Shown one piece after another: positions 13,593 through 20,045 of a DNA stretch of 20,045 nt. Source of the DNA: CAYVMN01 sp964452575 (lineage in GTDB: Bacteria > Desulfobacterota > DSM-4660 > Desulfatiglandales > Desulfatiglandaceae); contig CAYVMN010000075.1 in the NCBI GenBank assembly GCA_964452575.1, positions 1 to 20,045 of the forward strand, in the 5' to 3' direction. The notes below the pieces were generated by a model, which saw only the letters and a list, made by a program, of their open reading frames with translations, was not told the DNA's origin and searched no databases. The stretch's first letter is position 1; every line of letters starts with the position of its first letter. The position numbers and the translations under genes were made by a program.

Positions 13593-14858
13593 ATGCCAGA
13601 GAAGGAAGTTAAGCTCCTGTTCGGCGAGGGAACGGCAGACATCCGGCTCCCTGAATCGGTTGACATCCTGGAAATGGTAAGGCTTGATCCGCTTCCCGAC
13701 CCTGGGGCAGCCATTTCCAAGGCATTGGCAGGCCCTATCGAAAGTCCTCCTTTAAGAGAACTCGCATACGGAAAGAAGGAGGCCTGTGTCGTTATATCTG
13801 ACATCACCCGCCCTGTCCCCAACCGGGCCGTCCTTCCACCAATCCTTAAGACCCTTGAGGATTGCGGGATCAAAAGAGGGGATATCACCCTCCTTGTGGC
13901 TACAGGGATGCACCGGCCCAACTTGGGGGATGAACTGGAATCCATGGTGGGCCGGGAGATCATGGATAAATACAGGATCATCAACCACTATTGTCGCAGG
14001 CCGGAAGGGTATAGAAAGATAGATGAAATTGATGGTGCTCCAATCGAGATCAACAGGACCTATCTTAACGCCGATTTGAAGATCTTAACAGGGTTGATCG
14101 AGCCCCATTTTTATGCAGGCTACTCAGGTGGCCGCAAATCCATACTTCCGGGAATCTCCAGCTTCGAGACCATGAAGTTCATGCACTCCTACAAGATGAT
14201 TGATCATCCCAATGTGACCAATTGCATGCTTGAAGGGAATCCATTTCATGAATACGGAATCCGGGTGGCTGAACTTGCTGGAGTGGATTTTATCTTGAAT
14301 GTGGTCATAAACAAGGAGAGGGCCATCGCGGGAGTCTTTGCAGGGCATTACCATCAGGCCCACCTGGCCGGTTGCGAGATGGTTTACGCCCATTCGACGG
14401 TCCGGCTTGATGAGAGGGTGGATATGGTGATCACATCGGGAGGAGGGTATCCGCTGGATGCCACCTTCTATCAGATCAGCAAGGCATTGATCTGCGCCAA
14501 GGATATCTTGAAAAGGGGAGGGACCATCGTGGTGGCCTGCGAGTGCCGCGAAGGCCTGGGAAGCCCCGAGTTCTGTGGGATCTTGAGGTCTGTATGCAAT
14601 CCTCAGGAGTTCTTTGAAGGGTACTGTGACCCTAGGGACTTTGTCATTGACCAGTGGTGCGCCCAGAATATATATCAGGCCCTGGAGCACGGCGGGCAGG
14701 TTTACATTTACTCTCCAGGTCTTCCCGTCGAGGACATAGAGAAAATGGGCTGCATCAAGGTCGAGGACTTGCAGCGCACCGTAAACAATCTGATTAATAC
14801 CTGCCCGAAGGCGGTCGTGGTCCCGGATGGACCTTACGTGGTTGGAAGGGTCATGTAG
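13593..14858 (+). CDS. larA: Lactate racemase (LarA)-family nickel-pincer enzyme
   Basis: LarA-family enzymes racemise or epimerise 2-hydroxyacids using a nickel pincer nucleotide bound to lysine. All residues known to matter in Lactiplantibacillus LarA have counterparts here: D70 and R73 (SDITRP), H107 (TGMHRP), H172 (EPHFYAG), the cofactor-linked lysine K182 (SGGRKS), H198 (KFMHS), and Q294 with K297 (FYQISK). The 421 residues match the family. The start follows GAGGAG (13581-13586). The gene is coupled to a CCG iron-sulfur protein 9 nt downstream. None of larB, larC or larE, which make the cofactor, is in the window. The substrate may be lactate or another 2-hydroxyacid, since LarA homologues differ in specificity. 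Confidence 0.9.
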   Translation: MPEKEVKLLFGEGTADIRLPESVDILEMVRLDPLPDPGAAISKALAGPIESPPLRELAYGKKEACVVISDITRPVPNRAVLPPILKTLEDCGIKRGDITLLVATGMHRPNLGDELESMVGREIMDKYRIINHYCRRPEGYRKIDEIDGAPIEINRTYLNADLKILTGLIEPHFYAGYSGGRKSILPGISSFETMKFMHSYKMIDHPNVTNCMLEGNPFHEYGIRVAELAGVDFILNVVINKERAIAGVFAGHYHQAHLAGCEMVYAHSTVRLDERVDMVITSGGGYPLDATFYQISKALICAKDILKRGGTIVVACECREGLGSPEFCGILRSVCNPQEFFEGYCDPRDFVIDQWCAQNIYQALEHGGQVYIYSPGLPVEDIEKMGCIKVEDLQRTVNNLINTCPKAVVVPDGPYVVGRVM

Positions 14859-14867
14859 AGGAATAGG

Positions 14868-15998
14868 ATGGAAGCCAAGTACGATTTTGAGAGGAAATAC
14901 CGTGAACAGATTCTCAGGTGCTCGCGATGCGGCTTTTGTCAGGCGGTCTGCCCTGTCTATGGATCAACGTTCCGCCCGGCCCTGAACGCCCGGGGCAAGA
15001 TGTTGCTATTAAAAGAGGTCATGGAGGGAAAGATTGATCTCGGTGATGACCTCATCGAAACCCTCTTTCAGTGTACCACCTGCGCCAGCTGCACCGAAAA
15101 CTGTCCTTCAGGTGTAGAGGTGCCCGAAATTATCAAACAGGCCCGTAAGGATATGGTCAACATCGGTTCCTGTCACCCGGCCTTCAAGGGGATGAACGAG
15201 GTGCTAAAGGAATACACCAATATCTATGCCGAGGATAAACCAGACGATTTTCATAGGGAAAGAAACCAAAAGGCCGAATACGTCTATTTTGTTGGATGCG
15301 TGGGTTCGTACCGTGAGGGCGAGGCCACCATGGCAACCCTTGCGTTACTGGACCGGCTCCGTGTGGACTACACCTTGATCGATGAGGTCTGCTGCAGTGG
15401 CGTACTTGAGGACGTGGGCTATCAGATCAATGAAGACCTGGCTTATAAGAATATTGACCTCATCCTCAAAACCGGGGCCAAAACGGTAATTACCGGGTGC
15501 CCTTATTGTTTTCGGACCTTTAACAACAAGGCACAATATGGTGTAATCAGAGAAGAGGGCATCAGGGTCATCCATATCACCCAGTTAGTAAAGGGCTTAG
15601 ACCTGGGCGTGAAGACCACCAAGCGGGTTACCTATCATGATCCGTGTGATCTGGGCAGGCACTGCGGGATTTATGACGAACCCCGGAAAACCATACGGAA
15701 GATCGCCCCGGACTTTGTTGAAATGGCTCATCACCACGCAGATGCACTCTGCTGTGGAGCCGGGGGAGGCGTGCGGGGTGCCTATCCCAAGAATTCCATA
15801 GCCATGGCCCGACGAAGGCTCCAGGAGGCCGAGGAGATCGATGCTGAGGTGATATTGACCGAATGTAATTCCTGCGTCCATAACCTCACAAATGGCAAGC
15901 TGCGCAAGCAGAAGTTCAACATCTACAGCACCACCCAGTTCATTAACCAGTTGATGGAAGAGATCGAGCGAGAAGATACCCCGAAAGGGGGAGCTTGA
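14868..15998 (+). CDS. Double [4Fe-4S] CCG-domain protein (GlcF/HdrD-like)
   Basis: This 376-residue electron-transfer protein has two ferredoxin-type clusters, C18xxC21xxC24xxxC28P and C69xxC72xxC75xxxC79P. These are followed by two cysteine-rich CCG domains: C144, CC175-176, CPYC211-214; and C260, CC295-296G, CNSC333-336. This is the architecture of GlcF/LldE, GlpC and HdrD. It starts 9 nt after the larA-like stop with SD AGAGGA. Next to a 2-hydroxyacid racemase it would fit as the electron-accepting subunit of a 2-hydroxyacid dehydrogenase, but no FAD-binding GlcD-like partner is present in the window. A role with heterodisulfide-like or menaquinone chemistry remains possible. Confidence 0.92.
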   Translation: MEAKYDFERKYREQILRCSRCGFCQAVCPVYGSTFRPALNARGKMLLLKEVMEGKIDLGDDLIETLFQCTTCASCTENCPSGVEVPEIIKQARKDMVNIGSCHPAFKGMNEVLKEYTNIYAEDKPDDFHRERNQKAEYVYFVGCVGSYREGEATMATLALLDRLRVDYTLIDEVCCSGVLEDVGYQINEDLAYKNIDLILKTGAKTVITGCPYCFRTFNNKAQYGVIREEGIRVIHITQLVKGLDLGVKTTKRVTYHDPCDLGRHCGIYDEPRKTIRKIAPDFVEMAHHHADALCCGAGGGVRGAYPKNSIAMARRRLQEAEEIDAEVILTECNSCVHNLTNGKLRKQKFNIYSTTQFINQLMEEIEREDTPKGGA

Positions 15999-16001
15999 GG
16001 G

Positions 16002-16302
16002 CTCGTTACACTTTAGCGTTTTGAAAGAAAGGGGGAAGATCGTGAGGGTCTTTTTTCCAAAGGACGTAACCCAAATTCTTCACAGCCTCTGGCACGCCCC
16101 TTTAGCTTTAAATACAGGTTCTGCCAGGCAGGGGAGAGGGCACTTCATAGGGACGTCCTCCTATGGGGCTGTTCGGTAACGAGTTTAAAGACCTCACTGC
16201 CGTTCTATGAAATGATGCCGTCCTTTACGTCCTTTGGAAAAAAGACCCTCACGGTCTGTCATCTTACTCCTCAGTGTTTTCAAAACGCTAAAGTGTTACG
16301 AG
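16002..16302. repeat. MITE-like element: inverted copies B and C of the dispersed repeat around a 144-nt core
   Basis: The left arm (16002-16070) is the imperfect inverted complement of the right arm (16215-16302). The outer ends are CTCGTTACACTTTAGCG and CGCTAAAGTGTTACGAG, with one mismatch. The inner blocks match around TCCTTTGGAAAAAAGACCCTC. The core (16071-16214) has no ORF. The right arm matches copy A at 1-126. The element fills the gap between the iron-sulfur gene, whose stop is 3 nt away, and gcvH. I see no transposase and no clear target duplication. Confidence 0.7.
16038..16056 (+). terminator. Rho-independent terminator in repeat copy B
   Basis: GATC, loop GTGAG, GGTC (with one G-T pair), then six T, lies 40 nt after the stop of the iron-sulfur gene. 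The right arm carries the mirror version on the minus strand (16256-16238). Confidence 0.5.
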
Positions 16303-16340
16303 GACTTTGATTCCAACGGCAAAGCAAAGGAGGAAAAGGA

Positions 16341-16766
16341 ATGGAAATCCAGGGCTACAACATGCCGGATGATCTTTATTACCAGGAGGATCATTTCTGG
16401 GTCAGGGAGGAAGGGGACCTCTTGGTTATGGGGATGGATGATTTCGGGCAAAAGATGGCAGGGCAGATTGTCTATGTCAAGCTTCCCGATGAGGGCAAGA
16501 CCCTAACAAGGGGCAAGAGGTTCTCTGCCATGGAGTCAGGCAAGTGGCTGGGAAAGGTTCATGCGCCGGTCAATGGTAAACTGGTAGCCGTAAATGATGA
16601 GCTGGAGACCAGGCCCGAACTGATCAATGAGGATTGTTACGGCAAGGGGTGGATGTTCAAGATCAAGGCACAGGATAAGGGAGAGCTTCAGGACCTTATC
16701 CAGGGGCTCGAAGCGGTCGAGAAATGGCTCCTCGCCGATATCGAGAAGTACACGAAGAAAGAATAA
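16341..16766 (+). CDS. gcvH: Glycine cleavage H-like lipoyl carrier protein (orphan)
   Basis: GcvH carries the aminomethyl group on a lipoyl-lysine between the glycine cleavage enzymes. The 141 residues match its full length, with HFWVREEGD near the N-terminus, the lipoylation site ESGKW (K68), APVNGKLVAVNDELE and INEDCYGKGWMFKI. The usual site is ESVKA; the SGKW variant places it in a divergent GcvH-like group. An SD AAAGGAGG (16326-16333) supports the start. No gcvT, gcvP or lpd is nearby, so it may act with enzymes encoded elsewhere, or as a lipoyl carrier for another pathway. Confidence 0.9.
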   Translation: MEIQGYNMPDDLYYQEDHFWVREEGDLLVMGMDDFGQKMAGQIVYVKLPDEGKTLTRGKRFSAMESGKWLGKVHAPVNGKLVAVNDELETRPELINEDCYGKGWMFKIKAQDKGELQDLIQGLEAVEKWLLADIEKYTKKE

Positions 16767-16963
16767 TACATGCCCAATAAAGATTATAGCGACAGGTAGC
16801 TTCTCCAGAACTGTGCTGGACCCCTTATTTTGCTGGTGTCTATTGTACAATCGGGAGCAACACGTGGTACCGCTGGTATGTTTGGGCATATAGAATCCCA
16901 TGTTTCCAACGGATGTCATCCCTGACCCATGGAGGTCTTGGAGATAACCCAGCCTGTCCGCCG

Positions 16964-16998
16964 GGCCTTAGAACGTCGCGAGAAAGACGGGCCTTTTT
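16964..16998 (+). promoter_or_regulatory. Hairpin plus T tract just upstream of the cytochrome gene
   Basis: GGCC (16964-16967) pairs with GGCC (16990-16993), and CGTC (16974-16977) pairs with GACG (16986-16989), with a one-sided bulge. Five T follow. It ends one base before the SD, so it could act as a leader terminator or attenuator. The stems are short. Confidence 0.35.
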
Positions 16999-17017
16999 GA
17001 AGGAGGTGATACAGGTT

Positions 17018-17425
17018 ATGAACAGAAGACTGATCCTCCCTATGTTGGTTGCCCTTGGTTGCCTTATGTCCCTTGCCGCTGGTCTCCTGATCGCCCAGGA
17101 CATACTCCAAGAAATCATGATCTTCAACAAGGGCTACAAGAGAAAGCTCTATAAACCAGTGAGGTTTCTGCACCTCGAGCATGCCGAGGACTATGGGATC
17201 GACTGCAACCGGTGCCACCACAAGTACCAGGGAGGGAAAAATGTATGGCAGAAGGGAGACCCTGTAAAGAATTGCGTTGCCTGCCACAATCCGAACAAGA
17301 AGCAGGGTAAGGTACCTCGGCTCGTATTTGCCTATCACTTTAAGTGCAAGAAATGCCACAGGGAGACTGGATCCGGCCCTGTTGAATGCAAGGATTGTCA
17401 TTCAAAGATTAGACCGGGGAGATAG
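17018..17425 (+). CDS. Four-heme class III (c3/c7-type) cytochrome c
   Basis: This is a periplasmic multiheme electron carrier. The start is ATG 17018, because an 11-nt perfect SD (AAGGAGGTGAT, 17000-17010) lies 7 nt before it; the longer in-frame ORF from 16913 is rejected. The 135 residues begin with a signal peptide or anchor (about 1-26). Four CxxCH heme sites follow at 63-67, 86-90, 110-114 and 124-128. H52, H55, H68 and H107 are available as the four distal ligands, which gives bis-histidine coordination as in cytochrome c3. The lack of any reductase or dehydrogenase gene beside it leaves its redox partner open. Confidence 0.92.
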   Translation: MNRRLILPMLVALGCLMSLAAGLLIAQDILQEIMIFNKGYKRKLYKPVRFLHLEHAEDYGIDCNRCHHKYQGGKNVWQKGDPVKNCVACHNPNKKQGKVPRLVFAYHFKCKKCHRETGSGPVECKDCHSKIRPGR

Positions 17426-17429
17426 TGCA

Positions 17430-17443
17430 ATTGGATCTCCAAT
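17430..17443. other. Perfect inverted repeat after the cytochrome gene
   Basis: ATTGGA-TC-TCCAAT lies 5 nt after the cytochrome stop, in the convergent gap. It has no T tract, so it is at most a weak RNA stem or a protein-binding site. Confidence 0.3.
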
Positions 17444-17497
17444 GCCACTCCCGATCGACCCCTTAGCCCTCGCCAGCCAGGCCCCTAGTCGCCATTA

Positions 17498-17644
17498 CTA
17501 TGGGTCCTTTGCAAGGACCGGCTTTATGTCCACCACGGGTGTCTGGTCCAGCAATTCCAGGGATTCCACCAATATCCTGCAAGGGGCCTCAATGGCCATT
17601 ATCCGGGTCTTGTGAAGGCCAATGGGGTTGGGCCTGCTGGGGGC
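17498..17644 (-). pseudogene. trmO: Relic of trmO (UPF0066 tRNA methyltransferase), C-terminal part only
   Basis: In the minus-strand frame ending TAG at 17498, the translation reads APSRPNPIGLHKTRIMAIE, later LELLDQTPVVDIKP. This is the conserved C-terminal half of TrmO/UPF0066 proteins (RPNPIGL and LDGTPVLDIKP). About 48 residues remain of roughly 150; the N-terminal SAM-binding barrel is absent. The relic overlaps the last 56 nt of the cyclic-nucleotide-binding gene in another frame. It begins exactly at a run of seven A (17652-17646 on the minus strand), so a deletion probably joined the two genes. Confidence 0.7.
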
Positions 17645-18065
17645 ATTTTTTTCCCTCTGCCACTCGAAGACGCCTTGCCAGTATCTGAAGAAGCTCGATT
17701 GCGATGGAGGGGTATTTCTTGATCTCCTCGCGGATATCCCACTGGTCCAGACAAAGGAGCTCTGTATCCTGTATGGCCCTGACACTGGCCGTTCGGGTAT
17801 AATCATCAAGGATCGCCATTTCTCCGAAATAGTTGCTGGATCTGAAAGTCCCAAGCCGTCTTTCATCCTGATTGCCCAGGCCTTTGATGACCTCAACCTC
17901 ACCCGAGATAATGACGAACAGTCGGCCGTCTCGTTCGCCCTCTCTTATTACAATATCCCCCTTGTTGAAGGAGTGATGTTTGGCCTGTTTGGCAATCCGC
18001 CTTATGTCTCTATCCTTCATGAGTGAAAATAGAGAGACCTTTGATAAGACCTCTGCCTCATCCAT
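17589..18065 (-). CDS. Stand-alone cyclic-nucleotide-binding (Crp-type) domain protein
   Basis: This is a single cNMP-binding beta-roll of 158 residues without a DNA-binding domain. The phosphate-binding cassette is FGEMAILDD followed by RTASV (80-95), with the key E82 and R91. After about residue 136 the sequence (KKCPQQAQPHWPSQDPDNGH) is not family-like and is encoded by the trmO relic in a different frame, so the natural C-terminus has probably been replaced. An SD AAAGGAG precedes the ATG, 16 nt after the PAP2 gene. Such proteins usually work as regulatory subunits; no partner is evident here. Confidence 0.88.
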   Translation of the reverse strand: MDEAEVLSKVSLFSLMKDRDIRRIAKQAKHHSFNKGDIVIREGERDGRLFVIISGEVEVIKGLGNQDERRLGTFRSSNYFGEMAILDDYTRTASVRAIQDTELLCLDQWDIREEIKKYPSIAIELLQILARRLRVAEGKKCPQQAQPHWPSQDPDNGH

Positions 18066-18081
18066 AGCTCGGCTCCTTTCC

Positions 18082-18999
18082 TTATTGAACCATCTCCCGC
18101 TCGTTATCCTTCAGCCGTTTTCCGGCAAGGTCCAGCCTCACGAAGACCCATGGCGCGCCAAACCCCGCCCAGAGTCCCACCAGGCTATAGCAAACGAATT
18201 GAAAAAGCGGCTCAGGCTCAAGCCCTGAGAAGGTCGACTTCAACCCATACCAGATAAAGAAGATTCCCCCTCCTCCAACCATGAAGCGCAACACCCGCTT
18301 CCACCATATCCCGCCACAATCGAAGCCAACATGCCTCCCTTCCAACGCAAAGCCGACACCTGTCCCGACCAAGGTGGCACATACCATCGTAACATAGTTC
18401 CTCTCCACCGGGAGAATCAGAAAAAGGAAGGCCGGGACTATCAATGCGGTTCCCAGCTGCCAACCGAGGCCCTTTCTCGCAAGCCATGTCCCCACGAAAG
18501 GCTCCAACCACCGGTAGAGCAACAGGATCGCCGCCCCCAATACGTAACCGCCCAAGAGATCCGTGGGAAAGTGGACCCCCAGGTAGATCCGCGAAAGGGG
18601 TATGAATATGACCAGAAAACCACTCACTATCCACAGCCAGGTACGACGGAACTGCAAGGCAAGATAGCCCCATACCACAATCGAATTTTGCGTGTGCCCG
18701 CTGGGAAAGCCGCCTCCCGAGGCCCTGCATAGTTGCTGCACATGATGATCAAACTGGAAGGGTCGCGGTTGACCCGCCAATGCCTTTGCGACCACGTTAA
18801 AATACCCGGATAAGAGGAACAAGACGATCAGTCTCATACCGATTCGGCGATCCACACACCAGTAGACGAGAGGCAAGAGGAGCATGAAGAACTCCTTCCC
18901 ACCCATCGTGGTCAGGACCTTGAACGGCAGATCCAGGGTGGGGCTGAATTTCTGGAACCATATCACAATTCCCGCCCCCCAATTCAAGATGCCTTCCAT
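18082..18999 (-). CDS. PAP2-superfamily membrane phosphatase
   Basis: This is an integral membrane phosphatase of the type 2 phosphatidic acid phosphatase family, acting on lipid phosphates. Counting from the ATG at 18999 (305 residues), the three motifs are K72-x6-R79P80, P99SGH102 and S136R-x5-H143 with D147. Several hydrophobic helices surround and follow them, giving an extended C-terminal membrane region. I prefer the start at 18999 because the N-terminus then reads like family members and AGAGGG lies upstream; ATG 19047 would add 16 residues. It sits between threonine ammonia-lyase and the cNMP protein on the same strand. Substrate unknown. Confidence 0.87.
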   Translation of the reverse strand: MEGILNWGAGIVIWFQKFSPTLDLPFKVLTTMGGKEFFMLLLPLVYWCVDRRIGMRLIVLFLLSGYFNVVAKALAGQPRPFQFDHHVQQLCRASGGGFPSGHTQNSIVVWGYLALQFRRTWLWIVSGFLVIFIPLSRIYLGVHFPTDLLGGYVLGAAILLLYRWLEPFVGTWLARKGLGWQLGTALIVPAFLFLILPVERNYVTMVCATLVGTGVGFALEGRHVGFDCGGIWWKRVLRFMVGGGGIFFIWYGLKSTFSGLEPEPLFQFVCYSLVGLWAGFGAPWVFVRLDLAGKRLKDNEREMVQ

Positions 19000-19059
19000 A
19001 TTCAAACCCTCTTCCGATAGACCCGGCATCCGTAAGACCTGTGACATCAATGCCGGTCC

Positions 19060-20045
19060 CTACTGGGGTCTCCGACTTTTCCCCATCAGGGGTGGGCCCT
19101 CCCTATCGGAGAGCCAGATCTGGTATCCTGCGTTTCTTAAGGTGTCGGCCACCTCCTGCACATGGTCATGTCCCCTTGTCTCCAACACGAACTCCACTTC
19201 GGCCAGTTGCAGGGGTAAGTGGGTAAAAGTGCGTTGGTGGTTCACCTGTACGATATTGGCCTCGGTTTCTCCGATCAATCGGGTTACATCGGCCAGGGCC
19301 CCAGGGACGTCTCTGACATCCACGCAAAGCCGGATTAGTTGACCCTGACGCACAAGGCCCCGCTGTATGATGGAGGAAAGGATAGAGAGGTCTATGTTTC
19401 CACCGGATACAACCAGACAGACCTTCCGTCTTTCAAAACGCGGCCGGTGTCTCAAGAGTGCGGCCAACCCTACGGCCCCCGCACCCTCCACCACGGTCTT
19501 TTCCACCTCCAGCAGGAGGAGCACGGCCCGCTCTATATCCTCTTCCTCCACGATCAGGACTTCATCCACAAGTTCCCTTACGATCGGGAGCGTCAGGTTC
19601 CCGGGTTCTTTTACTGCAATACCTTCTGCTATGCTAGAGATCCCATAGTCAGCAGGAACGCCTTTCAAGGCGCTCAGCATCGAAGGAAAACGGGCAGTCT
19701 GAACTCCAACCACCTGGATAGAAGGGTTTATTCCTTTTGCAGCGACTGCTACCCCTGATATGAGCCCGCCCCCACCTACCGGCCCTGCCAGAACCTCCAC
19801 ATCGGGATGTGCCTCAAGGATCTCCAGGGCTACTGTCCCCTGGCCCGCAATCACCTTGGGATCGTCATATGGGTGAATGAGCGTTAGCCCTCTCTCTGCC
19901 AGGATCCCCAGCGTAAACTCAACTGTCTTATCAAATGTGTCGCCATGAAGGATGACCTGGGCGCCAAATGCCCGGGTGTGCTTCACCTTGATGCTCGGGG
20001 TAAAACGCGGCATGACGATCGTTGCAGGTATGTCCATGCGCTGGG
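19060..20045 (-). CDS. ilvA: Threonine ammonia-lyase with ACT domain (5' end outside window)
   Basis: This is a PLP enzyme that deaminates threonine to 2-oxobutanoate. The frame stays open through the right edge (QRM precedes the first visible ATG codon at 20037), so the N-terminus and the PLP lysine lie outside. Visible are ATIVMPRFTPSIKVKHTRAFGA, the glycine loop GPVGGGGLISG, the SGGNID cofactor loop and a C-terminal ACT domain (IRLCVDVRDVPGALADV onward). This layout is that of the short ilvA/tdcB type with one ACT domain. It is followed by the PAP2 gene. Whether it serves isoleucine synthesis or catabolism is not shown by its neighbours. Confidence 0.93.
   Translation of the reverse strand, partial: QRMDIPATIVMPRFTPSIKVKHTRAFGAQVILHGDTFDKTVEFTLGILAERGLTLIHPYDDPKVIAGQGTVALEILEAHPDVEVLAGPVGGGGLISGVAVAAKGINPSIQVVGVQTARFPSMLSALKGVPADYGISSIAEGIAVKEPGNLTLPIVRELVDEVLIVEEEDIERAVLLLLEVEKTVVEGAGAVGLAALLRHRPRFERRKVCLVVSGGNIDLSILSSIIQRGLVRQGQLIRLCVDVRDVPGALADVTRLIGETEANIVQVNHQRTFTHLPLQLAEVEFVLETRGHDHVQEVADTLRNAGYQIWLSDREGPPLMGKSRRPQ

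Noticed and set aside
16090..16104. Sigma54-like promoter TGGCAC-N5-TTTA.
   Set aside because: The essential GC of the -12 element is missing, and the site lies in the core of the repeat element.
16913..17017. N-terminal extension of the cytochrome ORF starting at 16913.
   Set aside because: The extension precedes the perfect SD at 17000-17010 and would bury the signal peptide; the ATG at 17018 explains everything.

Overview
The window reads as a chromosomal segment of an anaerobic bacterium, most likely a Desulfobacterota (former Deltaproteobacteria) sulfate reducer or syntroph. The evidence is a four-heme c3-type cytochrome, a methyl-tetrahydrofolate:corrinoid methyltransferase set, a GlcF/HdrD-like double [4Fe-4S] CCG protein beside a LarA homologue, strong AAGGAGG-type ribosome binding sites, and intergenic heptamer arrays. 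Lineage is inferred from gene content only.

Layout. (1) 164-3866, minus strand: an operon of a VOC-fold protein, E1 alpha, E1 beta and E2 of a 2-oxoacid/acetoin-type dehydrogenase. No E3 is in the window and the E2 has no recognisable E3-binding domain. A divergent LuxR-family regulator (4071-5234) faces it across a short spacer that holds a near-perfect 20-bp palindrome. (2) 5733-7933, plus strand: a membrane sensor that ends after its HAMP domain, translationally coupled to a TrkH potassium channel subunit. (3) 7987-13015, minus strand: a corrinoid methyl-transfer operon made of a URO-D/MtaA-like methyltransferase with an HxC...C zinc motif, a corrinoid protein, an AcsE/MtrH-like pterin methyltransferase, a CmuA-like fusion of a second URO-D domain to a second corrinoid domain, and a small exported protein. 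A good sigma70-like promoter and a hairpin-rich leader lie upstream. (4) 13593-15998, plus strand: a LarA-family nickel racemase homologue and a CCG-domain iron-sulfur protein. (5) 16341-17425, plus strand: an orphan GcvH-like lipoyl protein, then a four-heme cytochrome c. (6) 17498-20045, minus strand: a threonine ammonia-lyase (cut by the window edge), a PAP2 phosphatase and a cyclic-nucleotide-binding protein whose 3' end runs into a relic of trmO.

How it fits together. The central operon looks like a complete route moving methyl groups from an unidentified donor through corrinoid proteins to tetrahydrofolate, in the manner of the Mtv O-demethylase and the Cmu chloromethane systems. It is unusual in carrying two URO-D/corrinoid modules, one split and one fused, with different active-site motifs and a single tetrahydrofolate acceptor enzyme. 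The LarA/iron-sulfur pair fits 2-hydroxyacid racemisation and oxidation. The dehydrogenase and GcvH are both lipoyl-dependent, but neither has its full partner set here.

Non-coding structure is rich. A dispersed repeat carrying a built-in rho-independent terminator occurs at the ends of two operons (1-126 and 16002-16302), the second as an inverted pair like a MITE. Two intergenic regions each carry a pair of short-period (7-8 nt) arrays in opposite orientation.
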